This document shows positions 45,345 to 54,774 of a DNA stretch of 64,000 nucleotides, piece by piece. The DNA is from Neoceratodus forsteri (Eukaryota > Chordata > Ceratodontiformes > Ceratodontidae), in contig CM057451.1 in the NCBI GenBank assembly GCA_016271365.2, positions 364,209,501 to 364,273,500 on the forward strand, written 5' to 3'. The number at the start of each line of letters is the position of its first letter. Position 1 is the first letter of the stretch. The notes below the pieces were generated by a model, which was not told the origin of the DNA, searched no databases, and was given only the letters and a program-made list of their open reading frames with translations. Made by a program: the position numbers and the translations under genes.

Positions 45345-45760
45345 TTCCCCTACCTTTTCTTTTAGTTTTCTTTTAGGGCATCCCATGTAAAAGGAGGGAC
45401 AGGTACAGGTGGCCAGATATACCACACCTGTGATATCACAGTTAATGAATTTCTGTAAATTGTGTCTCTCCCCTGTGCTAGGGTTAACAAACTGCTTGGC
45501 CGAGGTGATTACATCACAAAATTTGCACCTCCAACATTCATGCCAACTGGCTGGTAAGCTGGCAGCCATATGGTGGTGTGTAGGACAGGTTGCAGGCTGT
45601 GGGTAATCCTGTCCCCCAGGTTTTGTGGGTGTCTATAAACCATCCTGGGATAATCAGTGACACTGGATTGGAGCTTACATTCAGTTTGTAAAATTCTCCA
45701 AATTTTTACAGACAATCTGCTCAAGTGCACTGGCTCATGTGCTGGATGTTTTAACAAAAC
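45345..45760 (-). pseudogene. PLE C-terminal GIY-YIG endonuclease, truncated
   Basis: The minus-strand ORF 45339-45569 has 'CWRCKFCDVITSAKQFVNP' (a zinc-binding linker typical of PLEs) then 'CDITGVVYLATCTCPSFYMG' and 'KRKLKEKVGEP'. The paired tyrosines correspond to the GIY-YIG core (GVVYL ... FYMG). The rest of the nuclease, including its Arg, His and Glu residues, is missing beyond 45,343. Confidence 0.88.
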
Positions 45761-46189
45761 TGCATCTCTGATTTTCTCTCTGGTTGTTCACAGTGGGATA
45801 CAACAGGGACTGCCTAGCGGTGTTCGTTGCCCTTTGATAAGCATGGTCCACATCAGTTCTGGAATAGCCCCTGTCCAGGAATCTGTCACTGAGGTCATGT
45901 GCAAAATATTCCATGGAGTTACAATTACTGTGTACCCTCAGATGCTGGCTAATAGGTATATTCCTGATTGTGTGGCAGGGGTGACATGAACTGGCCAGCA
46001 GGAGGGTGTTGTGGTCTGTCGGCTTCCTGAAGAGATTAGTGTCGACCCCCTCCTGTGTGTTCTTGGTAATGGTGATGTCCAGGAATGGTGTTATCCTGAC
46101 TGCATGTGATAGCAAAATGAAGGTTGGGATTGCTTTTTACAAGAACTGCACAAAGGAGGACAATCCCTCCTGAGCCCCCCCCCCCCACA

Positions 46190-47111
46190 CCATCAATATA
46201 TTATTAATATACCTGCACCAAAGGGAAATTTTGGACAGGTACAGATTCACATTTTATCATATACAACAGTTTCTTCCCATAGCCCCAGATATAAATTTGT
46301 AAAACTGGGGGCCAAAATTGCCCCCATTATAGCTCTGCTAATTTGCAGATAATGCTTCCCCAGAAAGGTGAAATGGTCACATTCAAGAACAAACTTGGAT
46401 AATTCTACTAGTAGCTCAGTAGGGGTATACTGCCTGGGGCCCTTCTGTCCAGACAGGTGCACAGGGCAAAAAGTCTCTCACCATGTGGAATGTTAATGTA
46501 GTATGACTCCACATTGAGGGTTATTAGCCAATCAGAATCCTTGCTGTGAATGCCTTGAAGAAAGATCAGCACGTTCCCGGTGTCCTTAATGTAGGCCCTA
46601 AGGCTGCCAACAGATTATTATATATGATAATCCACGAACCATGATAATGTTCGGTCAGGGAATTAACCCTGAAATTATGGGGCGGATGGGGTGCCTCAAG
46701 GTACTTGTGCACCTTTGGAAGTATGTATATGGTGGGTCGCATGGGGTTTGGGGTAATGAGGAAGTCCCCGATAAACAGATCAGTAAAACGCTGGGAATAT
46801 GCATAAGAAATAGACCCATCAGTTGTAGCCTTGAATATGTTCATGGGGTCAGAGAGTAGCAGGCAATAAAACCTTTTTGTTATGTAGTTGCTATCTGACT
46901 CGCCACATACTTTCTGTATCCATGACAACAGTGTGCTTCTGGCCAGCTGGCTTGATAGTGGCAAGGGGTTCTTACTCAAATTCTGTAATGTTGTGAATTC
47001 CTGTGTGGTCATGTTAACAAAAGCAGGCAGCCCCTGGTTTCTAATCAAGTTTTCAACAGCCTGCTCACATGCCTTTACAAATACCCGCAATGCATTATCC
47101 ATAGCTGGCAC
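46190..47111 (-). pseudogene. PLE reverse transcriptase with mutated active site
   Basis: The 181-codon ORF 46566-47111 starts in the fingers ('AVENLIRNQGLPAF', 'FYCLLLSDP', 'TPNPMRPTIYILPKVHKYL'). The palm continues in 46247-46462 ('GAILAPSFTNLYLGLWEE'). Just after, at about 46,195-46,235, the active site reads 'RYINNILMVW' where PLEs have R-Y-I-D-D; both catalytic Asp codons are Asn (AAT). Sequence after it (46115-45735, 'ITPFLDITI') completes the thumb. The Asp losses and frame breaks make it inactive. Confidence 0.85.
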
Positions 47112-47161
47112 AAAGGGAGATTCAGGCCAAAATGTAACATTTTGTGGTGTTTAAAAGTCTG

Positions 47162-48027
47162 TTACAACTTGAGAGCCATTTTAGGAGGTAGAATTGTTTT
47201 TTTACACATTATAGGACCTGAATACATACTTTTCAAATTGAAGTTGCGGGCAAATTTATGCAAGTCAATTATAGTTGAAAAGTGGTCTAAAGTAGCTATG
47301 GGGACAAATTTGAGTCCTCTGCTGAGGACACTTACCTCAGTCTCTGAAAGCTGTGCAGAGGAGATGTTGATCACATTAACAGGCTGGTTTACTGTCTCTG
47401 TCCCCATCTGAGTTGCTGGTACTGACTGCTCGGCCTGTATTTCTTGCCCCTGCCTCTCTGACCTGTTTCTCCCTCTCTTTCCCCATCTTGCGTTCCTTGT
47501 CTTTGGAAGGAGATTCATGGGCTCCTGCAGGGTAGGGTTGGAGGTGGTCTGGTGTCAGAGAACAAGGAGTGTTCTAAAAACACAGAAGATGCAGCGTCAG
47601 AGTCCCTGTCCCCTTGTGCCCTGTTTTCACTGAGGCACAGCTATTTGTTGAGGATGGAGTGGGGCTTGGACTGTTGCTATCTTTTAAACTGATTCTAGTT
47701 GAATACACAGTCATTCAAATAGTCTCTTTCATCTCTCAAGAATTTCTTATGTTTGAACACCTGTGTCTTTTTATTGTTGGCCTCAGTAGCACTGTTCAAT
47801 TTACTTCTGAGGCCTTCAAATTCAGTAGATGCTGCAGACTGGTTAAGAATTTCCTCTTTTAGTTTGAGTTCAGCAGTGAGTCTCTCTTGGACCCTGGCTG
47901 AGTCCAAAAGGATTACTTTAATCAGCCTCAGTGAGGACTCATGGAAGTCTTGTTTCCATGGCTGAAAGAACTCATCTCTCTCTCTGCTGAAACCTAGAAA
48001 TTGCAAAAACCCAAGGCCACGAGGCAC
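47162..48027 (-). pseudogene. PLE N-terminal region and upstream coiled-coil ORF
   Basis: 48027-47695 (110 codons) is charged and helical, with 'LRLIKVILLDSARVQERL' and a terminal 'KHKKFLRDERDYLNDCVFN'. 47518-47162 is basic then carries 'VINISSAQLSETEVSVLSRG'. Both pieces lie in the expected order upstream of PLE RTs, so I read them as the 5' part of the same element. Confidence 0.7.
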
Positions 48028-48047
48028 CCTCCTAACCTGTAGACATT

Positions 48048-48125
48048 TTTACATACGAACATACGAAGAAGGCAGCAGAACAAAGCCATTTGGTCTATCT
48101 AAACTGCTCATATTGCAGGGTCCAC
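48048..48125 (-). mobile_element. CR1 3'-end fragment of the 54.7-kb subfamily
   Basis: 'acatacgaacatacgaagaaggcagcagaacaaagccatttggtctatc' matches 54,660-54,710 ('acatacgagcatacga...gccagcaga.acaggccattcagtctatc') in the same orientation. Only the terminal ~75 bp of the CR1 remain. Confidence 0.7.
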
Positions 48126-48129
48126 AGCT

Positions 48130-48670
48130 TAAGTTACTGACCCTGCATACCCTTTCAGGTGTCACTTGCTGCCACACCAGACAGCCAGGGATGGCCTTAG
48201 GGGAGGTGATACCCCTAGGCGAACTTGCCAACAGCGCCCCCCTTGAATTTTTTTTTAATCTTCAGCCCCCACCACCAAGAAACATAACATTCTTAATGGC
48301 AGTTGACTTCCTTATAAAAAAAAAAAATCAGAATGATTTACCTTTCATCCATGATGTGAACTTACCAGGCCACAATTTTGGTATTCTGCAATGAAAAGTG
48401 GTATGCAGAATGAGCTGGAATACTGCTAAATTGGAGTCCTGTCTAAATTGTAATTTTTTTCCCCAAAGAAGAGCCCGTTTGTGCATATGCATCCCCTGCT
48501 AAACATATATTGATGCTCTGAAATATGGCTTTTATAAAAAATAAACATCTCTGTAAGAATATTTAGGGCATCTTCTGTGTAGCCAGCAATGTGGAATGGA
48601 AGAATATATGTTGATTACAATTGCAGCTCATATTTTGTTATACAAAAACTATTATACAAAGAGTATTGAG
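48130..48670. other. Unannotated stretch
   Basis: AT-rich, with homopolymer runs. No gene or element recognised. Confidence 0.5.
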
Positions 48671-48769
48671 ATTCCCTCAGGTCAAGTTTCTTACAGTCAA
48701 TAAAGTATTTAGTGGATACCAAGGTACAGAGACCCCTATTAGGTCTGCCACATGCAGATTTTTTTTACT

Positions 48770-49000
48770 ACTTTTTGTTTTCCAACATCGATATCCTTCT
48801 AATGCACAATTTTCATTATTTGGTAGCCATGTTTCTTGAAAGACCAGTATGTCTAATTTTCTAATACATTTTATCCAGTCACCATCATTAGGTTTTGCTT
48901 GAAGTCCGGCCATGTTCCATCTAATAAGGTTCAGCCTTCCCTGGCTATTGTTTCTCTTTTTGCACCCTTTAGTTGTCAGATAGAGCAATTCCAAATGAAA
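48770..49000 (-). pseudogene. LINE APE-type endonuclease fragment
   Basis: The minus-strand ORF 48677-49060 contains 'LNLIRWNMAGLQAKPND' and 'LDILVFQETWLPNNE', the first two blocks (W-N and Q-E-T-W) of an APE-like LINE endonuclease. This style differs from the CR1 and L2 endonucleases elsewhere in the window (no 'LNARS'). Downstream blocks cannot be followed, so this is an isolated, 3'-truncated remnant of another non-LTR family. Confidence 0.6.
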
Positions 49001-49069
49001 CAACCCAAGTTTCAGCTCTCTAGTACACAGAACCTTGTGCACTTGCCCCCAGTGTGGCAACTCATTTAA

Positions 49070-50716
49070 ACTAGGAGGCTCCAGACACCTGCTCTTCAGT
49101 TGGGTCTAGCACCATGAATACTGCGCAGAACCAAGTAACTTTCTACTTAAAAGCTCAAAGCATTATCATTTGATCATAGAGCATCTCAGATCCCAGCTTA
49201 GCACTAACACAGAAGCAGTCCAAAACATATGTGCTTAAACACAGCAGTGGCGTGAGTATTTATTGGTTTAATAATGAAAACATAAAAAAGCAACAGTTCA
49301 ATATTGTTGTTCAGAAATAACCATTAAGAATTAAATTCTTTTTGATAGATATCAAATCAAATTGTAAACCATTTGTTCTATAAGCATATAAATGTAATAG
49401 CCTGTCCGATCAACAGTAATTCCAATGGCATAGAACCAGTTGAATTTGCCAGTCATAATCATGTAGCCTTAGAGATATTTTTTGTAGCATTCCACATTGT
49501 CAATGGGTTTTCATTACACTTGGGTATAATGCACCCCCACTAAGGGAAATGGCACAGCCCAAAGCTTTAGAATGCTGAGCATATGATGATTCTGGACAGC
49601 AGCAACTCTCCAGTCTTAGCTGTGCAATGAAAGGGGAAACATCTTTTAAGTTTCTGTGAAGAACTTTTCAGCTTCCATGCTGTGAGGCTGCAATTCTGCA
49701 TAGCAGGTTGGAACTTCCTGGTAACAGAGAGCACCACTAAATCAAAATCGTGCCTATTAAGCTGCAGCTTTCAAATTGGCTAACTTACTCCCCCCATTTC
49801 CACTGCCTGTACTTGGATTAGGGGTCACGTCTGCCACACTGATTCAAGGGTGTGTATTATCTTTCTGAGGTCTCAGTTAAAAATAAAAGGTGCCTCAGGT
49901 AAGTACCTCTTTTTTATTCTGGGGCTTGGTTTAGTCAGGGGTTCCCATGGGGGCTCCCCTCAATCTCTGGGCATTGGTCTCCCCCTCAATGTTTAGGATC
50001 TGTTTTCTTCTGTCTATTTTTGTGTATTTTTTAAGGGCTTCTATTTGTTCTTTTTATTATTGTGTTCCCAGGGACACTGTACCTTTAAATTTCCTCTCCC
50101 GCAGGATGGTGAAGCACAAGTTGCTGCTGTGAGAGCCTTTTTTAATTGGTTGCACTCACAACAATGTCAGTGGTTTTACACTACACTACATTCTCCACCC
50201 TTGGCCATTGTGGCGGTTGATTTGGGGCTCCTCTGAGCCCTGCAGTTGTTCACCATTTCTCCTACCATTCAAAGTTGCTGGGTGTGAGCCCCTATTCCTT
50301 CTCACTCCTTTAACGGCTGTTCCATTACCATTTGCATGCCTGTATGTATGCGTGTGACCTCCATGGTGTGCTGACTTCATGCTCAGCATCGTGATGTTGC
50401 ACACGCACACATTCAGGGAGTGTGCCCATGCCTGAAGTTTTCTGTGGCAGCTCTGTGTTTAAACAACTTGTCCTTCCTCTGCTATGTGCGTTAGTGACCG
50501 AGTCAGGATTTTCCTTTCAGGCTCCTCTCTTTTCCCCTCAACAGGAGGTGCAGAGCGGGGCAGTAATGCTACCAGCAACAGGCAGAGCCACTTGAAGGGA
50601 CCAGAAGCCAAGTGACAATGGTTGAAACTGACTTGTCATTCAGGAGCACTAGTGCTCCAGTTTTTACTTTGGGCGCTAAGCATTTCTGGTTGTGCAAGAC
50701 TTGAGCTCTTCACTAG

Positions 50717-50748
<32 letters not shown>

Positions 50749-50950
50749 CACTACTGCACTTCTGGATCTGGGCAAAACGTTTCTCTTAGGTCATTCAGAG
50801 AGCAGACAGCAATAGGGAGAGTGAGCTAGTAATGTGGCTAATGCTCTGCATCTATTTTTCCAATTGCATTGCATGTTGATACTAGGCTGCAGCTTGAATA
50901 GACTGCAGGACTAGTTAGAGAAGTTGTGAGATTCTGATTACTAGGCATAT
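49070..50950. other. Unannotated stretch
   Basis: No coding region or element is supported apart from the (CT)n run at 50716-50744. It begins with AT-rich sequence, with 'tttattggtttaataatgaaaac' near 49,260. Confidence 0.5.
50716..50744. repeat. (CT)n microsatellite
   Basis: About 14 CT units. Confidence 0.95.
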
Positions 50951-51035
50951 ATACACTTAGTGTCTCCTGTCTACGGTAGTGGGGCAGGTTGACGTATGGG
51001 GCTCCATTTGACAAAGACAAGACGTGTTATATATG

Positions 51036-51824
51036 TGTAACCAGCTAGTTCCTGGAGTTACTAGGATCCAATTAGTTTTAGATCAGACAGGAATCCTGGG
51101 CAGTTCCAGAGGCTGTAGAACTCTCTGAAATACATTACATCATCACCTGCTTAGCTCTGCTGGGGCAGGGGATGAAGTAATGAAATTTAGAACTCTTGCA
51201 GCAGCATAAACCTCAGTACTCTGCTGTTGTTGGGATTCTGTGAGTCAGTCTGAAGTTGGAGTCTGGAGCTGAGAGTTCTACAGGCAAGTGGTGCTCTGTC
51301 AAGGCCACTTGTCAGAGGGAAGGACCCTCAGTTTGTTATTTTTTCGCCCTAGTACAGTAACCAGTGGATGGTTTTGTGGGACTTGGTGGCTACAAGATCC
51401 TGTGAAGCCCCAAGGGAGTAAAGATTGCTCCGCAGGAGAAATGGGACTGAAGATTCAGTGAGTAGTTTGGGGCAATCCCCAAAAGACTGAGAACTAACAG
51501 AACTGCCCAGAATAGAGACTGTGTGTTTTGTAAACAAAAGCTTTGGATTTTGTATGAGAACTGTGGAGTTCAAGAGTTTTAACAAATATCTTGGGGCACA
51601 ACATGCTGTAAGTACAAGATTCATTTGTTGTTCAGCTGTGGGTTGGCTGGTGCCTTGCTAGAAGCCAAACAAGGCTAAGATGCAGGCTCTCAGAACCCTT
51701 GCACAAAGAATGTATGGTAAGGATGTCTCCTGTGGCCCCTGTGTGGCTGGAGAATCTGGTTTACCTAAAATGTAATGACAGAGAGAGTTTAGATTTGGTC
51801 AGAGTGAGCTGCCCCCCCATTCCA
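51036..51824. mobile_element. Left copy of a ~790-bp LTR-like direct repeat
   Basis: This segment begins TGTAACCAGC and ends CATTCCA. It matches 53365-54151 along its whole length with scattered substitutions. TG...CA ends and equal length (789 and 787 bp) are what a pair of LTRs would show. It contains a consensus splice donor 'ct|gtaagtac' near 51,608. I find no flanking target duplication and no primer-binding site I can name, so this could also be a segmental duplication. Confidence 0.55.
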
Positions 51825-53364
51825 GGTTTCAATGGTCCTGAGGACCGGAGAGAGGAATGGTTGCTGGAGGAAGCCAGGGCATCCATAAGTGTGCTTTGGT
51901 GCTGGATGAAAGGAATTAATCCATCTGGCAGAGAAAAATTGTGCAAAGACAAAGTTAACTCCTGGAATGTGGGCTGCACCCTCCACCTGGACTCAGTAAT
52001 TATGATTGATAGAGCTGGAAATGAGACTGTGCACTCAGTAAAGACGACCTGTCCAGACAGACGGAACAATCATCTATGGTCCTCATCCCCAGTGGTACTA
52101 CCCCTAAAAGTACCTGGAACATCCAGCAGGAACAAGTAACCTCAGAGACTGTAAGCTTTGGTCAGCGGGCCACAGGATCAGCAGGCAAGCAGCTGAAGAA
52201 AGTAGGCCCAGAAGGTCCAAGTGCATTGTCCCCCCTGGAAGCAACGAGGGATGACATGGCTGAAGTTTCTTTTTGGTCAGCAGAAACCAGATCCAGAGGC
52301 ATCGTGGAAGAGTTGGTCCAAAGACTTGTCTTCAGCTGGAGGAGAGAAGAGTTCCCGAGCAGCGATGACAGAATTGATGCAGATAAGTCAGCCTGCACAT
52401 CGGAACTGGTAAGGCAAAGTTGCTCCTAATTTTGCTGTTTGAATAACTGTCTACTAATGCTGTAATGCCTTACTACGTTCATCCAGTGGACATCTGGTCT
52501 GGACATTTCCAATAGGCCCCATGCCTGCTTGCAAGAACTGTTCTATGACTGGCTCCGGCCATATTCCGAAAGACGTGTAAGTGCCTTGTGCAGTCAGTAC
52601 ATTACGTCCTTAGATGGTCAATTAAGGGTTCCCCTTCCCCCAAAGTGTTTTTATGTATTATTTTTGTACTTTTATACTGCCTTTTGTAGAACAAATCCTT
52701 TGAAGTTTTTGGGATTTTATTGTATCCTGCTGGTTGGGATTTGTTTGCTGTTGTTTTCTTTAGCAGTTTCTTTCTTTTGCAGGAGCACCTGAGAGAAGAA
52801 AAGAAGAAAAGATGAAGATTTGGGGCTCAGTTGGAGCTCTTGTGAGTGTTTTGAAATGTTTTAACTAGGAAATGTTGGACAGTTTGTTTTCAGGTGTACA
52901 GCATCTAGTATTGGGTTTGGGAAATGCATAGCAATGTCATATGTATGTTTCTAAAACAATGTACAGTGTGAAATGTGTAAAGGTATAGGCTGCCCCTTGG
53001 GTAGTGTAGTGATTAGATTGCTTTTCCCTAGTGGGCTAGGGGGTAGATAGGCTGGTGGCCCTGATACGGATAGGGGTGACCAGTTCTGTCTTGTCAAGGA
53101 TTTCTTCAGGATGTTCTTTGGGGACACCATGTAGTGGATCTTCCTTAGCTAATTTGTCAGGTAGGGCTGAAGAGCTAATTTGTCAGGTAGGGCTGAAGTT
53201 TGCTTCAGCATGCCTCCATGTTCTCTGTCGTAACCTGCCTACATTAAGTCATAGGTAGGGGAGGGACTGACCACCCCTCCTTGTAGGGTGCCCAGGGGTT
53301 GGATGGCCTGTGTTGCAGTCCAAAGCCTTTGCTGCAGACAGCAAGGTTGCCTGGTGGCATTGAA
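51825..53364. other. Sequence between the two LTR-like repeats
   Basis: Plus-strand ORFs 51699-52139 (146 codons, partly inside the left repeat) and 52076-52429 (117 codons) overlap and match no family I know. Good splice signals occur: a donor at 52,577 ('acgt|gtaagt'), and a 59-nt segment 52783-52841 bounded by 'tttcttttgcag' and '|gtgagt', holding an ATG and ten codons. No RT, protease or integrase motif is visible. If this is a retroelement interior, it has lost its pol gene. Confidence 0.35.
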
Positions 53365-54151
53365 TGTAACCAGCCAGTTCCTGGGGTTACTAGGATCCCA
53401 TTAGGTTTAGATCAGGCAGGAAGTCTGAGTAGTTCCAGAGGGTGTAAAACTCTCTGAAATACATTACATCATCACCTGCTTTGTTCTGCTGGGGCAGAGG
53501 ATGATGTAATAGAATTTAGAACTCTCACAGCAGCATAAGCCTCAGTGTTCTGCTGTTGTTGGGCTTCTATCAGTCAGTCTGAATGTGGAATTTGGAGCTG
53601 AGAGTTCTACAGGCAAGTGGTGCTCTGCCAAGGCCACTTGTGAGAGGGAAGGACTCTCAGTTTGTTATTTTTCGACCTAGTACAATAACCAGCAGCCTGT
53701 TTTGTGGGACTTGGTGGCTACCAGATCCTGTGAAGCCCCGAGGGGGTGAAGATTGCTTAGCAGGAGAAATGGTACTAAAGGTTCAGTGAGTAGTTTGGGG
53801 CATTCCCCAAAAGAATGAGAACTAACAGAACTGCCCAGAATAGAGACTGTGTATTTTGTAAACAAAAGCTTTGAATTTTGTATGAGAACTGTGGAGTTCA
53901 AGAGTTTTAACAAATGCCTTGGGGCACAACATGCTGTAAGTACAAGATTCATTTGTTACTCAGCTGTGGGTTGGCTGGTGCCTTGCTAGGAGCCCAACAA
54001 GGTTATGATGCAGGCTCTCAGAATTCTTGCACAAAGAATGTATGGTAAAGATGTCTCCTGTGGCCCCGTGTGGTTGGAGAATCCGATTTTCCTAAAATGT
54101 AATGGCAGAGAGAGTCTAGCTTTGGCTAGAGTGAGCTGACCTCTCATTCCA
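53365..54151. mobile_element. Right copy of the ~790-bp LTR-like direct repeat
   Basis: It starts TGTAACCAGC and ends CATTCCA, and aligns with 51036-51824 from end to end. The two copies differ by substitutions and a few 1-bp indels, so the duplication is not recent. Confidence 0.55.
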
Positions 54152-54159
54152 TGTTTCAA

Positions 54160-54650
54160 GGGACCTAACTGATTACAAGGAAGGGTCAGAGGTGTTAACT
54201 TAGTTCACCTGGTGGTGCTCAAATTTAGTGCTGTGGCAACAACCACTATAAATGCACTGGTAATGTCCAGCGATACCTAAACAAAGGGGTGGACGTCCTT
54301 GGGAAGTGTTCTTGTGAGATGTCTCAGTACTGCAAGAAAGAGTTGAGGCATGTTTTTGTCTGCTACAAGTGTGCCATCTGTTCATACAGCTACAAGCCCT
54401 GGGGGCACCACCATTTTTCTGTTAACATTCTGTCAGGAATAAAGCCATACAGCACAATCCCAATTTTCTGGTTGTGGACATTCCATCTCTGAGTGACCTG
54501 TGTGAATTTTTGGGGCCCCCACAGACAGGAGACACACCATAGCCCTGACACCTCTTCCCTGAACCTGGATATAAATAGAAATGTTGTTTTTTTTAAAACT
54601 CCCTTGCCTCCTAGATGCCCGAGCCAGGTGTTGTCCTAATGCTAGGTTTG
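54160..54650. other. Unannotated stretch with a short Cys/His-rich ORF
   Basis: A plus-strand 67-codon ORF (54289-54492) reads 'CSCEMSQYC', 'VCYKCAICSY' and 'WGHHHF'. The spacing does not match a zinc finger I know. Nothing else is visible. Confidence 0.3.
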
Positions 54651-54774
54651 ATACTCTTTACATACGAGCATACGAAAATGCCAGCAGATACAGGCCATTC
54701 AGTCTATCTAGTCTGCTCGAGTGTGCAGCACTTCAGTCCATTAGACTGCAGCGGCCCCCATCTCTCATATACCC

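Larger units (their letters stand above)
45343..48035 (-). mobile_element. Penelope-like element (PLE) with GIY-YIG endonuclease
   Basis: On the minus strand, in order: an upstream coiled-coil ORF (48027-47695, ending 'KKFLRDERDYLNDCVFN'); the PLE N-terminal region (47518-47162, 'LSETEVSVLSRGLKFVP'); the RT (47111-46190, including 'PTIYILPKVHKY'); and the GIY-YIG endonuclease (about 45,580-45,345, 'INCDITGVVYLATC'). The element would use its RT and GIY-YIG nuclease for target-primed insertion. It is truncated within the GIY-YIG domain at 45,343, exactly where a CR1 3' tail abuts. Many frameshifts and a mutated RT active site make it inactive. Confidence 0.9.

Noticed and set aside
51036..54151. 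Complete endogenous retrovirus
   Set aside because: No protease, RT, integrase or envelope motif is visible between the repeats and no target duplication was found, so I call it LTR-like only.
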